Source: Bacillota bacterium
GTDB taxonomy: Bacteria > Bacillota > UBA4882 > UBA8346
Assembly: GCA_029974635.1 (NCBI GenBank)
Contig: JARKQY010000048.1
Span: 62,001-126,000, forward strand
Direction of reading: 5' to 3'
Length of the DNA: 64,000 nucleotides
Shown here: in pieces, positions 54,264 through 63,146 of the stretch
Layout of the letters: every line of letters starts with the position of its first letter
Numbering within the stretch: position 1 is the stretch's first letter
Program-made: the position numbers and the translations under genes
Notes under the pieces: generated by a model
The model's database searches: none
The model's input: only the letters and a program-made list of their open reading frames with translations
What the model was told of the DNA's origin: nothing

Positions 54264-55868
54264 TCATATACAGATACTTATTGGTCTCTCATGGATTACC
54301 TCATTCACCAAAGGATTTAAATAATATTTAGCGATCCATTCAATAACCGGGACGCAAACCGCGTCACCAAAACCAAAAAGCGCTTGGTTCAAGGCGACAG
54401 TTATTTTATAATCATTCGCTCCCATCAAACGAGCGCATTCTCTAGGAGAAAGTAGACGAACGAAATATTTCCCTTTACCTGCTTTAAAAAGAATTTGTTT
54501 CCCACTGCCGCCACGAGGAGTACGCAAACATCCGGCGATTCCATCCGTCCGTAATTCAGCCATGGAGCTTCCATTACGCATACGACGGAATACAGTGCCA
54601 TATGTATAATTTTCCCCAGAAATCATTTGCTTGGCTATTTCTTGGTGTTTTGGGCTCATTTGAGCAAGGAGATATTTAGCTCTTTCATGACTCCACCATT
54701 CTTTTGATTCATCAGGGATATCATCTAAAATATCTTCTAAATTTATTTCTCGCGAGGGACATTCAGGCAAAGGACGAATTTGCCATTTAATTTCCTTATG
54801 ATCCGCTATAAAGTCTATCAAAGGTTTCGGCCTTATTTCACTTTCGATGATCGACAGGTCTTTATCCATAGTATCACTAATATTTTCCAGTATCCCAATG
54901 ACAAAAAGTCTTTTCCTACTTTGAGGAACATAATTCACAGCATCAAGAATAAATGTGTCTACAATATATCCCAATTCATTCAACGCAATAAGCGCCTTAT
55001 TAAAATCCTTCCCACCATGGGAATACAAGAAACCGGTTACATTCTCCAAGAGAACAAACGGTGGTTTTCTATCTCCCATTTCCTTTAAAATTCGAACAAA
55101 TCCCCAGAAAGCGGAGGATTGTTTACCACTTAGACCTTTCTGGGCTCCAGCCAAAGATAAGTCGTTACATGGAAAGGAGGCGGTAGCAAGTGTTATTTGA
55201 GGAATCTTTTCGACGGGAATACAATGAATATCTCCTTCTAAAAAGCTTTCATCCTTGCCGTAATGCTCCTCATACATTTCTCTTTTTTTAGGATCTATAT
55301 CATTTGCGAAAGCAAGTTTCCATCCTTCATTTTCTAAACCCATCCGAACTAACCCAATTCCAGCGAAAAACTCAGCGAAGGTTTTTTGAGGAACTAATGA
55401 TAGCGGGTCATAACTTGCGCCATTTTCAAGAATCTTATATACTTTACTAACACATTTATTCAAATCTTTCATGATATCTCTCTCCCAAAAACGAATGACC
55501 GTCCAACCCTTGGATATCAGCTCATGAGTATTTTTACAGTCTCGTTCCATATTGCGCCTAATTTTATTCAACCAATAAGCCTTGTTTCGATTATTTTGAA
55601 ACTGTTCTTCCAATGCTTTTAGATTACGGGCGCGCCATTGGCCGCCATGCCAATAATCACCATCAATAAAAATCGCAAGCTTGGCAGTGGGAAAAATTAT
55701 GTCGGGTTTTCCGGGCAGTTCCTCTGGTTGAACCCTATAATTACGAAGTCCACTCCCCCATAACGCTTTTCTTAAAAACAATTCAGGAGTAGTGTTTGTA
55801 GAAGAAACCTTTCTCATTATATCAGAAATGTTTCTGGTTTGTTTCAATGGAGCAGTCTTTAAAGTCAA
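54264..55868 (-). CDS. Vsr endonuclease - C5 cytosine methyltransferase fusion
   Basis: 534 residues. Residues ~14-150 are a Vsr-like very-short-patch repair nuclease: ISDIMRKVSSTNTTPELFLR, GKPDIIFP (the PD aspartate, D56), IFIDGDYWHGGQWRARN, WTVIRFWERDI. Residues ~160-525 are a complete C5 methyltransferase: motif I FAEFFAGIGLVRMGLE, IV SFPCNDLS (catalytic C234), VI ENVTGF, VIII QSRKRLFVIG, X ALFGFGDAVCVPVIEW. Usually Vsr is a separate gene. The fusion would repair T:G mismatches caused by deamination of its own methylated site. TTG start with GAAGGTGA upstream; recognition sequence unknown. Confidence 0.9.
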   Translation of the reverse strand: MTLKTAPLKQTRNISDIMRKVSSTNTTPELFLRKALWGSGLRNYRVQPEELPGKPDIIFPTAKLAIFIDGDYWHGGQWRARNLKALEEQFQNNRNKAYWLNKIRRNMERDCKNTHELISKGWTVIRFWERDIMKDLNKCVSKVYKILENGASYDPLSLVPQKTFAEFFAGIGLVRMGLENEGWKLAFANDIDPKKREMYEEHYGKDESFLEGDIHCIPVEKIPQITLATASFPCNDLSLAGAQKGLSGKQSSAFWGFVRILKEMGDRKPPFVLLENVTGFLYSHGGKDFNKALIALNELGYIVDTFILDAVNYVPQSRKRLFVIGILENISDTMDKDLSIIESEIRPKPLIDFIADHKEIKWQIRPLPECPSREINLEDILDDIPDESKEWWSHERAKYLLAQMSPKHQEIAKQMISGENYTYGTVFRRMRNGSSMAELRTDGIAGCLRTPRGGSGKQILFKAGKGKYFVRLLSPRECARLMGANDYKITVALNQALFGFGDAVCVPVIEWIAKYYLNPLVNEVIHERPISICI

Positions 55869-55899
55869 TTTTCATTCACCTTCGCTTATCGTTCATATA

Positions 55900-56166
55900 T
55901 TAAATTCGACATAATAAATTTAATCCTTTTTGTTTCTCAAAATAGTCGTTAAAGTAACTTAAAGTATTTTTTATTCTATCTGCAACCACCCCCTCCCCAT
56001 CCTTCAACCCCTGCCGATACGTCAACCTCGGCAGCAACATCTCCAATGTCCCGATAACCTCCGATAACCTTTCCGTCACGCTCTCCATCCCGGCTAGCTC
56101 CGGAAGTACCCGCAGAAGTTCTTCAAAACACTTCTCGATCTCCGCTTCCAAACTTTGATATTCCAC
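55900..56166 (-). CDS. Small uncharacterised helical protein
   Basis: 88 residues: EYQSLEAEIEKCFEELLRVL, MESVTERLSEVIGTLEMLLP, RLTYRQGLKDGEGV. All-helical, not recognised, resembling short proteins that accompany plasmid or phage genes in Bacillota. The GTG given as start has no good site, and the frame extends upstream to about 56220 behind GGAGGAAT without a standard start, so the 5' end may be damaged. Confidence 0.5.
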   Translation of the reverse strand: MEYQSLEAEIEKCFEELLRVLPELAGMESVTERLSEVIGTLEMLLPRLTYRQGLKDGEGVVADRIKNTLSYFNDYFEKQKGLNLLCRI

Positions 56167-56305
56167 ATTCTTACTGATAATCTTATAATAAATCTCATTG
56201 CATCGTTCAATAATGAGATAATTAAATATTCCTCCAAATCAACCATCTCATCAGATTCCGCAATCTCAAATTCAAAATCCGCCCTAGGGAGGACCCTCCT
56301 TAGTT

Positions 56306-56614
56306 TCAAACAACGATCTTTTCCAACCCCAGACTCACCCGGGCCACCCAATAACCAAAAACCATCCCATCCATCAACGCCTGGCAATAAATAACTTCAT
56401 CCTGCCGGTTCATTTGATTCATCCGGCCACAATCATATTCATCCAGCAATCGGCTGTCTTCCGGCGGCAGCTTGGCGCAGAGCCGCTTCAAGATCTCACC
56501 CGGCTTCTCCCCAAGTTTCCGAAATTCCGGGTCATGGATCAGGATTTCATCATGGATTTGAACCAGCCGTTCCAGGATGAATTTTTGGATACCTAGACTG
56601 TCGCTGTTAAGCAT
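56306..56614 (-). CDS. Uncharacterised small protein
   Basis: 102 residues: LGIQKFILERLVQIHDEILI, LCAKLPPEDSRLLDEYDCGR, EVIYCQALMDGMVFGYWVAR. All-helical, acidic, with no family I recognise. ATG with AGGAGG upstream. Followed by the previous small gene in the same direction and preceded by radC; all three may belong to one mobile unit. Confidence 0.55.
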   Translation of the reverse strand: MLNSDSLGIQKFILERLVQIHDEILIHDPEFRKLGEKPGEILKRLCAKLPPEDSRLLDEYDCGRMNQMNRQDEVIYCQALMDGMVFGYWVARVSLGLEKIVV

Positions 56615-56637
56615 GGCGAGGCCTCCTAAAGTAAAAG

Positions 56638-57093
56638 CTAAACTTTGCCGATTTCTTTTAAGCTGGTATATTTCCCATTCCCGGTGATCATATGGTCAAT
56701 TAGTTGTATCCCAAGTATCGCCCCGGCATCTTTTAATCTTTGGGTAAGTTGAATATCGTCATTTGACGGAGAAGGATCTCCGCTGGGATGGTTGTGGAAC
56801 GCGATAATCGCACTGGCGTTATTCATCATGGCCGCCATAAAGACTTCCCTGGGTTCGATAATGGTGTGATTGATAGAACCGCTACAAATAATATGGATTC
56901 CGTTGATCTCATTTTTGACATTGAGGGCGATAATGCCAAACTTCTCAACTGGTTCGGATTTGAGATCGAGGATGAATTCGAGGGTAGCATAACAGGCCAA
57001 AGGGCAGGTTATCCGGCAGCCTTCGAAGTCATAGCGGCGGCGTTTGAAACGGACTTGTTTGAGGGTGTAGATGTTTATGTCGGTAAGGGACAT
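56638..57093 (-). CDS. RadC-like JAB/MPN domain protein (short form)
   Basis: 151 residues. JAMM metal site: Glu near VEKFGIIALN, HNHPSGD and its following SxxD (SPSNDD). It lacks the helix-hairpin-helix of housekeeping RadC, so it is the mobile-element type seen near defence and plasmid genes. Start after AGGAGTTGTTTTT. Its upstream region carries two operator-like dyads shared with a divergent XRE gene. Confidence 0.85.
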   Translation of the reverse strand: MSLTDINIYTLKQVRFKRRRYDFEGCRITCPLACYATLEFILDLKSEPVEKFGIIALNVKNEINGIHIICSGSINHTIIEPREVFMAAMMNNASAIIAFHNHPSGDPSPSNDDIQLTQRLKDAGAILGIQLIDHMITGNGKYTSLKEIGKV

Positions 57094-57123
57094 AAAAACA
57101 ACTCCTAAAGTTTGATTATTTTA

Positions 57124-57171
57124 TCACCATTTGGCGACTAACTAATTATATTATATATCACCATTTGGTGA
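57124..57171. promoter_or_regulatory. Twin operators between radC and XRE
   Basis: TCACCATTTGGCGA (57124-57137) and TCACCATTTGGTGA (57158-57171), near-identical dyads 34 bp apart centre to centre (about three helical turns). Phage-repressor-like layout; the XRE protein is the natural binder. Confidence 0.7.
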
Positions 57172-57238
57172 CTGTCAATACGCAAATTGCTTTTTGTTTT
57201 TTCCTATGTTAATATTACATTAAGGCGGTGAATGATTT

Positions 57239-57457
57239 TTGAAGCCACAAGAGGTTTTTTCAAAACGCTTAAAAGAGCTTCGGGAAGAAAACAATCTGAC
57301 CCAAGAACAATTGGCTAATAAAATATCTACCAGTAAACAAGTTTTAAGCCGTTATGAAAAAAATCAAAGAGAACCGGGAATCAATATTGTTTCAAAGATT
57401 GCGGATTTCTTTGAAGTGTCGATTGATTATTTGGCTGGGAGAAAGAACCAAAAATAA
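57239..57457 (+). CDS. XRE family repressor
   Basis: 72 residues: RLKELREENNLTQEQLANKI, STSKQVLSRYEKNQREPGIN, SKIADFFEVSIDYLAGRKNQ. A Cro/C1-type domain of the phage repressor size. TTG start with GGCGG upstream. It converges on gajB, ending 23 bp from it, and is divergent from radC, sharing the twin operators. Confidence 0.88.
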   Translation: MKPQEVFSKRLKELREENNLTQEQLANKISTSKQVLSRYEKNQREPGINIVSKIADFFEVSIDYLAGRKNQK

Positions 57458-57479
57458 GTATTACCCAAACGGACAAACA

Positions 57480-59027
57480 TTATAAAATACTAACCTTAAA
57501 GTCTCTCAAATTTTTTTCAATGGACTCTGTAATTGTTTGTAAACAACTTATACATAATAAATCTCTTGCTCTACTAAATGCTACAAAACCCAAACGATGT
57601 TCATCTGTTAGTCCGGAGATTGTTTCTTTTTTACATTCAAGCCATTTAATTAAGCTATTATTTGTTTCCGCTATTACTAATACACTGGTTGCTTCTAATC
57701 CTTTTGATGTATGTATTGATGAAAAATAGTTATCATTTATTTCTTTTTCACCAAATCTTTGCCGAATTTTTTTTATTGAATTAGCAACATCTACGCTCCC
57801 TTTTAATGAAGTTTCTAAGGTTATATTAAATCTTTTTTCAAATATTTTCCTAATATAATTCTCTAAGTGTGAATCGCTTTCAAACTCTTGGTTTTTAATT
57901 ATTCGAATTATAGAAAATGCAAATTTCCGGATTTCTAATGAAGAGACATTATATTTATTTGTAATATCTTTAGGCGTCAGGTTAAGAATTCCATAAATAC
58001 AGCGTAACATTTCTTTTAACAAGCCTTCTGAAGATATGTCTGTACTTGAAATTTTTGAGATTTTATATTCTGTCGGTAAAAGATCATGTGTTTTCCAATG
58101 CTTACTTAAGATTAAATTAGCTATTCTGATATCTTTTTCTTTACAAATATTGTAATGTTTTTGAATTGAGAAAAATTCGGTTATTATTTTATCTATTGAA
58201 TCTCGCTTAATAAACTGAACAGGAACCCCGTTGTCTTCCCGAACATATTCTTGATTTATTTCCACATTAAAGATATTTAAAAAATTTACGATATTAGGCC
58301 TTGATCTGTGATTCTTTTCGAAAAAATTACATGAAATATTATCCTCATTATTACTTTTATTCTTTAACTCAATTATTGGCATTTTATCGTAGCTATCTGG
58401 TTTAGGTTCATTTTTAAGTTGACTCTGAATATAGGTGAAGCTATAAATACTTTGCATAGGATCACCAACAGTAGCAATCTTTATTTTACCTGTTTGAAAT
58501 AGTAGTTGTAAAATTTTATGTTGATATAACCGGGCATCCTGATATTCATCGATAAATAGATATTCAATTCGATAGGCGATAGCCTTACAAATTCTTTCAT
58601 TACATACAATTTGATATGATATTTCCAAAACTTTATCATAGGTTATAAAGCCCAACTCGGCTAGTTGATTGGCTCTTTTTATTTCCATGTTTTTTTGAGC
58701 AAATTGATTTTTAGCCTGGTAGGGTAGTTTTGCTCCATCAATATATGTTGCTGAATTAGGAACAAAACCAATCAGATGCCCGTAAGGTTCAATAAAGTAT
58801 CGTATTAGGAAGCTATGTATGGTTCCAATAAAAATATTTCTGCCTATTTTAGTGGTTCGTGTTAGTCTTTCTCTAATTTCTTTTGCGGCTTCATTTGTAT
58901 AGGTAATAACCGCTATTGTCCTACATGGATTTGTTTTTGGAAGAGTATCAACGATCAGGTTGATCATATTATGCGTTTTACCTGCTCCTGGCCCAGCTAT
59001 CATTAATTCACATTTACAGTTTTCCAT
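57480..59027 (-). CDS. gajB: GajB-like UvrD/PcrA family helicase of a Gabija system
   Basis: 515 residues from ATG 59027 (MENCKCELMI). Walker A AGPGAGKTHN (11-20), motif ITYTNEAAKEIRERL, Walker B LFIDEYQDA, GDPMQSIYSF, and late motifs IHTSKGLEATSVLVIAE and GFVAFSRARDLL. Shorter than full UvrD, as in GajB. It starts just after the TGA of gajA with a GGAGG inside gajA, so the two are coupled. In Gabija GajB senses DNA ends or hydrolyses nucleotides to license GajA cutting. AT-rich relative to neighbours, which suggests transfer. Confidence 0.88.
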   Translation of the reverse strand: MENCKCELMIAGPGAGKTHNMINLIVDTLPKTNPCRTIAVITYTNEAAKEIRERLTRTTKIGRNIFIGTIHSFLIRYFIEPYGHLIGFVPNSATYIDGAKLPYQAKNQFAQKNMEIKRANQLAELGFITYDKVLEISYQIVCNERICKAIAYRIEYLFIDEYQDARLYQHKILQLLFQTGKIKIATVGDPMQSIYSFTYIQSQLKNEPKPDSYDKMPIIELKNKSNNEDNISCNFFEKNHRSRPNIVNFLNIFNVEINQEYVREDNGVPVQFIKRDSIDKIITEFFSIQKHYNICKEKDIRIANLILSKHWKTHDLLPTEYKISKISSTDISSEGLLKEMLRCIYGILNLTPKDITNKYNVSSLEIRKFAFSIIRIIKNQEFESDSHLENYIRKIFEKRFNITLETSLKGSVDVANSIKKIRQRFGEKEINDNYFSSIHTSKGLEATSVLVIAETNNSLIKWLECKKETISGLTDEHRLGFVAFSRARDLLCISCLQTITESIEKNLRDFKVSIL

Positions 59028-59028
59028 T

Positions 59029-60882
59029 TCATTCCTCCAATAAAAACCGAAAACCACATTGTATATAGTTCGGAATAATAAAGCCTTTCGCATCATTAGT
59101 TAAAATTTGTAATAGATTATAGGCAAATTCGGACTTATAATTTTCTATTAAAGCAAAAAAGGCATCTACATCAATATTTTCATCTGCCAAGGTTTGAGAA
59201 TACTCTTTACCTTTTTCTGGTCTTGTTTGTACTAAGGCTGAAAGTAAAATTTGTTTACCTGTCCCACTTAAGTTATGTTTTAAAATGTCTTTTTCAAATG
59301 TTGATTCGCTAGTTTCATATATGCCGATTAACGGGCAACCGGTGAATTCTTTTTTTAAATTTTCAGATCGATTTTCTGTTTTTGTCCCTGTATCTTTATC
59401 TGTTATTGCTATGCATTTAATAAAGTATCCGTTTTTAATAACATGTAGAAAGTTAGAGAAAGCTAATCCATTAACATTTACAACCATACATTTTAGCTTT
59501 GCAAGATCTTTTCCACTATAAGCTTTAAATAGAATTGGTAATAAAAGCTGTTCAGATATTCCCTCAACAAGAATTACACGCCTTGAAAAAAATAAAGTTG
59601 ATTTTGTAGCATCCAAGTATTTTTTCAGGTAGTGTATAATTTTTTTTTCGTTTGCTGATGTTCCAAAGTTGCCCAAAATATAATGACTTCGTAATGTTCC
59701 ATCTTGATCTTTAAAAAGTATTGTAGTATTTTCCAGATCGAGTTTACTTACTATATGAGGCGAGTGAGAAGTAATAATAATTTGACTTCTCAATGATGAT
59801 TCATTTTGAATATTTCGTGCCAAATGTTCTTGTAAAATTGGTTGTAGGTGAGATTCAGGTTCTTCTATTGCTACTATTCTAAAGTAATTTTTACTAGTTC
59901 CTCCAGAGACATTATAGAGGTGAGAAAGAACTAAAGCCATGTATAACAGATTATTTCGCCCTAGTCCATTCCTTTCAACATTAACAGGTGAGTTACCATA
60001 AACCAAACTAAGTTTTTTTAATAATTCGGCTGTTTCAATATTCGAGAAGTCGAAGTCAACACTGTTATCTTCCTCATTATCTTGTAAAGAAATCTTATCC
60101 AAATAGTCTTTAATGGAAGATTTTATAGTATTCAGTTCTTCGTTTTTATCTACTTTCTCATTCAATGTAGCCAATTCTTCTTTTAATTCACTAAATTTGC
60201 TCTCATCACGGTTTATTAAAACCTTATAAAGTAAACTTGATTTTCCACCCGCAACTAACTCATTTTTGGCATCTCTTAAAGCATCTAAAAATTCCATACA
60301 TAACATTTTTAAAAAGTAATTGTCAACTTGTTTTGTAATGTTATCGCCACCATATATAGTGTATTCATAGTCTTTTATTGGAAAATCTATATTATTCAAT
60401 TTTCTATTGTAAAAAGTTGGTTCTGTTTCATCCGGGCATTGTTTTAATTTGGCAACTTTTTCTCTTTGACTATTAATCCATTCAACTTTTTCGGGATTTC
60501 TATTGTTAAATAAATATGTAAGTGTTGCTTGTTTAAGTTCATTATCAATAAACCAATCTCCGACAATAGCTTCTTGATCTTCATCAAACCCTTCCATTAC
60601 AACACGGATAATAATATCCGGAAAAGTAATATCTTTAGCATTGATAGTATCATTTAGTATTGTTTCTTTAAAGTTCCGAATCGATCCATTGTTAAAATCG
60701 TCAATATCTAGCATTCTATTTTTATAATAGGTAATTTCATTATTAAAAACAAGATTTAAAGCCCTTAAAAGATTAGTTTTCCCTGCGTTATTCTCGCCAA
60801 TAATTAATGTGAATGGTTTTAAGTCAATAGAAAAATTAATGAAATTACGGTAGTTGCTAATCTCTAACCTAGAAACATACAT
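59029..60882 (-). CDS. gajA: GajA-like OLD family nuclease of a Gabija system
   Basis: 617 residues. ABC-type ATPase: Walker A GENNAGKTN (29-37), signature NGLGRNNLLYMAL (~305), Walker B RIVAIEEPESHLQP (~335), switch TSHSPH (371-376). The ATPase halves are split by a long insertion (~100-290) for dimerisation. C-terminal TOPRIM nuclease: E440 (VILVEG) and D495-x-D497 (AITDKDTG). This layout, with a UvrD-like helicase next to it, defines Gabija. A housekeeping OLD nuclease would not be coupled to a helicase. ATG with TTAGGAGGTTAATAA upstream. Confidence 0.9.
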   Translation of the reverse strand: MYVSRLEISNYRNFINFSIDLKPFTLIIGENNAGKTNLLRALNLVFNNEITYYKNRMLDIDDFNNGSIRNFKETILNDTINAKDITFPDIIIRVVMEGFDEDQEAIVGDWFIDNELKQATLTYLFNNRNPEKVEWINSQREKVAKLKQCPDETEPTFYNRKLNNIDFPIKDYEYTIYGGDNITKQVDNYFLKMLCMEFLDALRDAKNELVAGGKSSLLYKVLINRDESKFSELKEELATLNEKVDKNEELNTIKSSIKDYLDKISLQDNEEDNSVDFDFSNIETAELLKKLSLVYGNSPVNVERNGLGRNNLLYMALVLSHLYNVSGGTSKNYFRIVAIEEPESHLQPILQEHLARNIQNESSLRSQIIITSHSPHIVSKLDLENTTILFKDQDGTLRSHYILGNFGTSANEKKIIHYLKKYLDATKSTLFFSRRVILVEGISEQLLLPILFKAYSGKDLAKLKCMVVNVNGLAFSNFLHVIKNGYFIKCIAITDKDTGTKTENRSENLKKEFTGCPLIGIYETSESTFEKDILKHNLSGTGKQILLSALVQTRPEKGKEYSQTLADENIDVDAFFALIENYKSEFAYNLLQILTNDAKGFIIPNYIQCGFRFLLEE

Positions 60883-61002
60883 ATTTATTAACCTCCTAAT
60901 TACAATGGTCTATTATTGAGATTTTAAATTTAAAGAGTTATAGTTATTTTTTTATTATTTTTGAATAATTTTATAGTTAGATTTTTTGACATTCAGTACC
61001 CT

Positions 61003-62328
61003 TTAGCAATTTGGTAGTTGTATACCTTTAAGATTTCGATATGTATCAATAGCATAGTCATCAGTCATACCAGCTACATAGGAGGTTATGCTTAAGATAG
61101 TATCATATTTATAATTTTTGTAATCAAGGATATATTCATCAGGAATTAGGCTAAGTATTTTTTTGCTGCTATGTTTTTTGGAGTTCATAACCGAAGATAA
61201 AAAAGTATCTAAAAGACCCGGTAACACTTGAAACCCAGCTGCCTCTATTTGCAATACTGGTTTATAACGATAAATTTTTTCTTCTACAATCGTCTTAATC
61301 TTTTCTAATAATTTGTATGAAGGTATGAGTTCACATAAGGGTTTATCAAATTCCCCTTTTAATAGTTCTTGTTCTTTTTTCATAAAAATATCTGCGACCT
61401 GATAAATTAAACTATTTATAGATTTTGCGCGAAGATATCCAATTCTAGTTTTATTATCAAGTAATTTTTTGAGATTATCTAAACTATCTTTCTTAGGGTT
61501 ATTGTCAAATATTTGGATTAAACAATCTAATACATCATTGTAGGAGATTAATCCATGTTTATAACCATCTTCTAAATCGATAATTCGATAACAAATATCA
61601 TCGGCTGCTTCAGTAAGAAAGGCAAGTGGATGTCTAACCCAAGCTTCACCATTATCTTTAAGAGGAATACCCAATTCAAGGGCTATCTTTTTATATATAT
61701 CAAAGTCACAACTAAATAAACCGGCTTTCTTTTCACTAATTAATGTTTCATTTGGATTTTTCATAAATGCTCTGGGATATTTTGTAAAGGTTGCTAAAGT
61801 AGGATAAGTAAGATTTTGCCCTCCTGTTATAATAGTAAGTTTAGGATTACTATATGTTATCAAATGAAAACCCATTGCATTACCTTCGAAATTACTGAAA
61901 TCAAATTTTTGTTTTTCTGTTAGTCCATCCATTATTTCCATTCCACGAGGACTTTCAAAAAATTCAGCAATTGCTTTCTCACCTGAGTGACCAAGAGGAG
62001 GATTACCTATATCATGTGAAAGACTAGCAGTACTGACTAATGACCCTAGTTCCCAAGCTTCTATTCCATTTATATTTAAATTATTTCCCACAATAGTTCC
62101 TAAAGAGCGGCCAACTGATGCAGCTTCAAGGCTATGTGTAAGTCTAGTATGAATTACATCTGTCTCAGGGAAAGGAATAACTTGTGTTTTTCGTTGCAAA
62201 CGTCTAAATGCAGCTAAAAAAATAATACGATCATAATCTGATTGAAACACACTTCGGTCATTATTCTTTTTAATCTCTTCCCCTTCATAACCAAGCCTAC
62301 AAGGTTTTAAAAGCATATTCCAGTCCAT
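61003..62328 (-). CDS. dNTP triphosphohydrolase (dGTPase, HD domain)
   Basis: 441 residues from ATG 62328 (MDWNMLLKPCRLGYEGEE). HD-superfamily motifs: HTRLTHSLEAASVGRSLG, SHDIGNPPLGHSGEKAI and EAADDICYRIIDLEDGYKHG, as in Dgt. Family members split dGTP or other dNTPs to nucleoside and triphosphate; some bacteria use them in anti-phage dNTP depletion. It runs in the same direction as and 120 bp before gajA, so it may be part of the same defence unit. As AT-rich as gajA and gajB. A housekeeping role remains possible. Confidence 0.85.
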   Translation of the reverse strand: MDWNMLLKPCRLGYEGEEIKKNNDRSVFQSDYDRIIFLAAFRRLQRKTQVIPFPETDVIHTRLTHSLEAASVGRSLGTIVGNNLNINGIEAWELGSLVSTASLSHDIGNPPLGHSGEKAIAEFFESPRGMEIMDGLTEKQKFDFSNFEGNAMGFHLITYSNPKLTIITGGQNLTYPTLATFTKYPRAFMKNPNETLISEKKAGLFSCDFDIYKKIALELGIPLKDNGEAWVRHPLAFLTEAADDICYRIIDLEDGYKHGLISYNDVLDCLIQIFDNNPKKDSLDNLKKLLDNKTRIGYLRAKSINSLIYQVADIFMKKEQELLKGEFDKPLCELIPSYKLLEKIKTIVEEKIYRYKPVLQIEAAGFQVLPGLLDTFLSSVMNSKKHSSKKILSLIPDEYILDYKNYKYDTILSITSYVAGMTDDYAIDTYRNLKGIQLPNC

Positions 62329-62699
62329 TTTTATCACACCTATTCCTAGATAATTTTTAAAAACATCATTATTTTAAAATATTAACCGGTAATTTCAGAT
62401 AATTTCCATTAAATTTCGGTACAAAAAAATAAGACGGTCTTATTGACCATCTCTCATTGTTAGTGTATTTATTTATGATACTTCTAAAACGCATACTTTT
62501 TTTCCTTTGATTCATATACTTTTTCCTATTCAGGTTATACATTCAAAACTACAGTAATATTATCGGCTATAGATGGAAATTAATTATATTCCTTACTTTA
62601 ATATTAAGAAAAATTTGTTATTACTTATGACGATTGAGTTTTTAATTTAATACCAAGAACCTTATTGAGGAGTCTATTGTATAAAAGATATTATTTTTC
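62329..62699. other. AT-rich gap between the defence island and the lysis cassette
   Basis: About 370 bp without a gene. Contains a short hairpin (AAGACGGTC, TTATT, GACCATCT near 62432) that may end the leftward holin-like transcript, and the promoter for the dNTPase. Possible boundary between prophage and island. Confidence 0.4.
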
Positions 62700-63146
62700 T
62701 CACCCGTTCTTCCCCTTCCTCCCATCCGCCCAGGCTCGACCACCAAACCAAAATCCGAAAATCACCAGAAAAATCGCCCAAACTTGCGCCGGAATCTTAT
62801 TAATGTTTTCCCAGTCAATCTTCCCGCCAAAAATGATAATATAATTCAGTAAAATCGCCGCTTCATAGGTAATCACCGGCCTGACGCTGGCCCGGAAGTT
62901 CAGCATCCAGCGCGACAATCCCGCCGGGTTCTCGTAAACGTTCACTGAATCCCGAAAGGCTGCCTCCTCCTGCTGCAAAACCTTCATCGTCTCCAGTTCG
63001 AAGTCATGCAACAGCTTAATCTTCTCCAATTCGAATTTCTGCCGGTCGGTTTCCGATTGCAGAAACCGGCCGGCTAAAGCGTCCACCAATTTTCCCACCG
63101 TATTCTTGGCAATTTCACCGGCAATGCTTGCAGGGTCCCATCCCAT
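62700..63146 (-). CDS. Holin-like phage membrane protein
   Basis: 148 residues starting MGWDPASIAGEIAKNTVGKL at an ATG that overlaps the TGA of the peptidase gene (TGATG). A charged coiled coil (~30-80: ETDRQKFELEKIKLLHDFEL) is followed by two C-terminal membrane segments (PVITYEAAILLNYIIIFGG, VWAIFLVIFGFWFGGRAW). Resembles holin or holin-associated proteins of Bacillota phages. Last gene of the lysis cassette. Confidence 0.65.
   Translation of the reverse strand: MGWDPASIAGEIAKNTVGKLVDALAGRFLQSETDRQKFELEKIKLLHDFELETMKVLQQEEAAFRDSVNVYENPAGLSRWMLNFRASVRPVITYEAAILLNYIIIFGGKIDWENINKIPAQVWAIFLVIFGFWFGGRAWADGRKGKNG

Noticed and set aside
56094..56387. A 97-residue frame overlapping both small genes near 56.1-56.6 kb
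   Set aside because: Overlaps two better frames and has a Trp/Gly-rich start without a ribosome site; treated as a shadow, although a frameshifted gene cannot be excluded.
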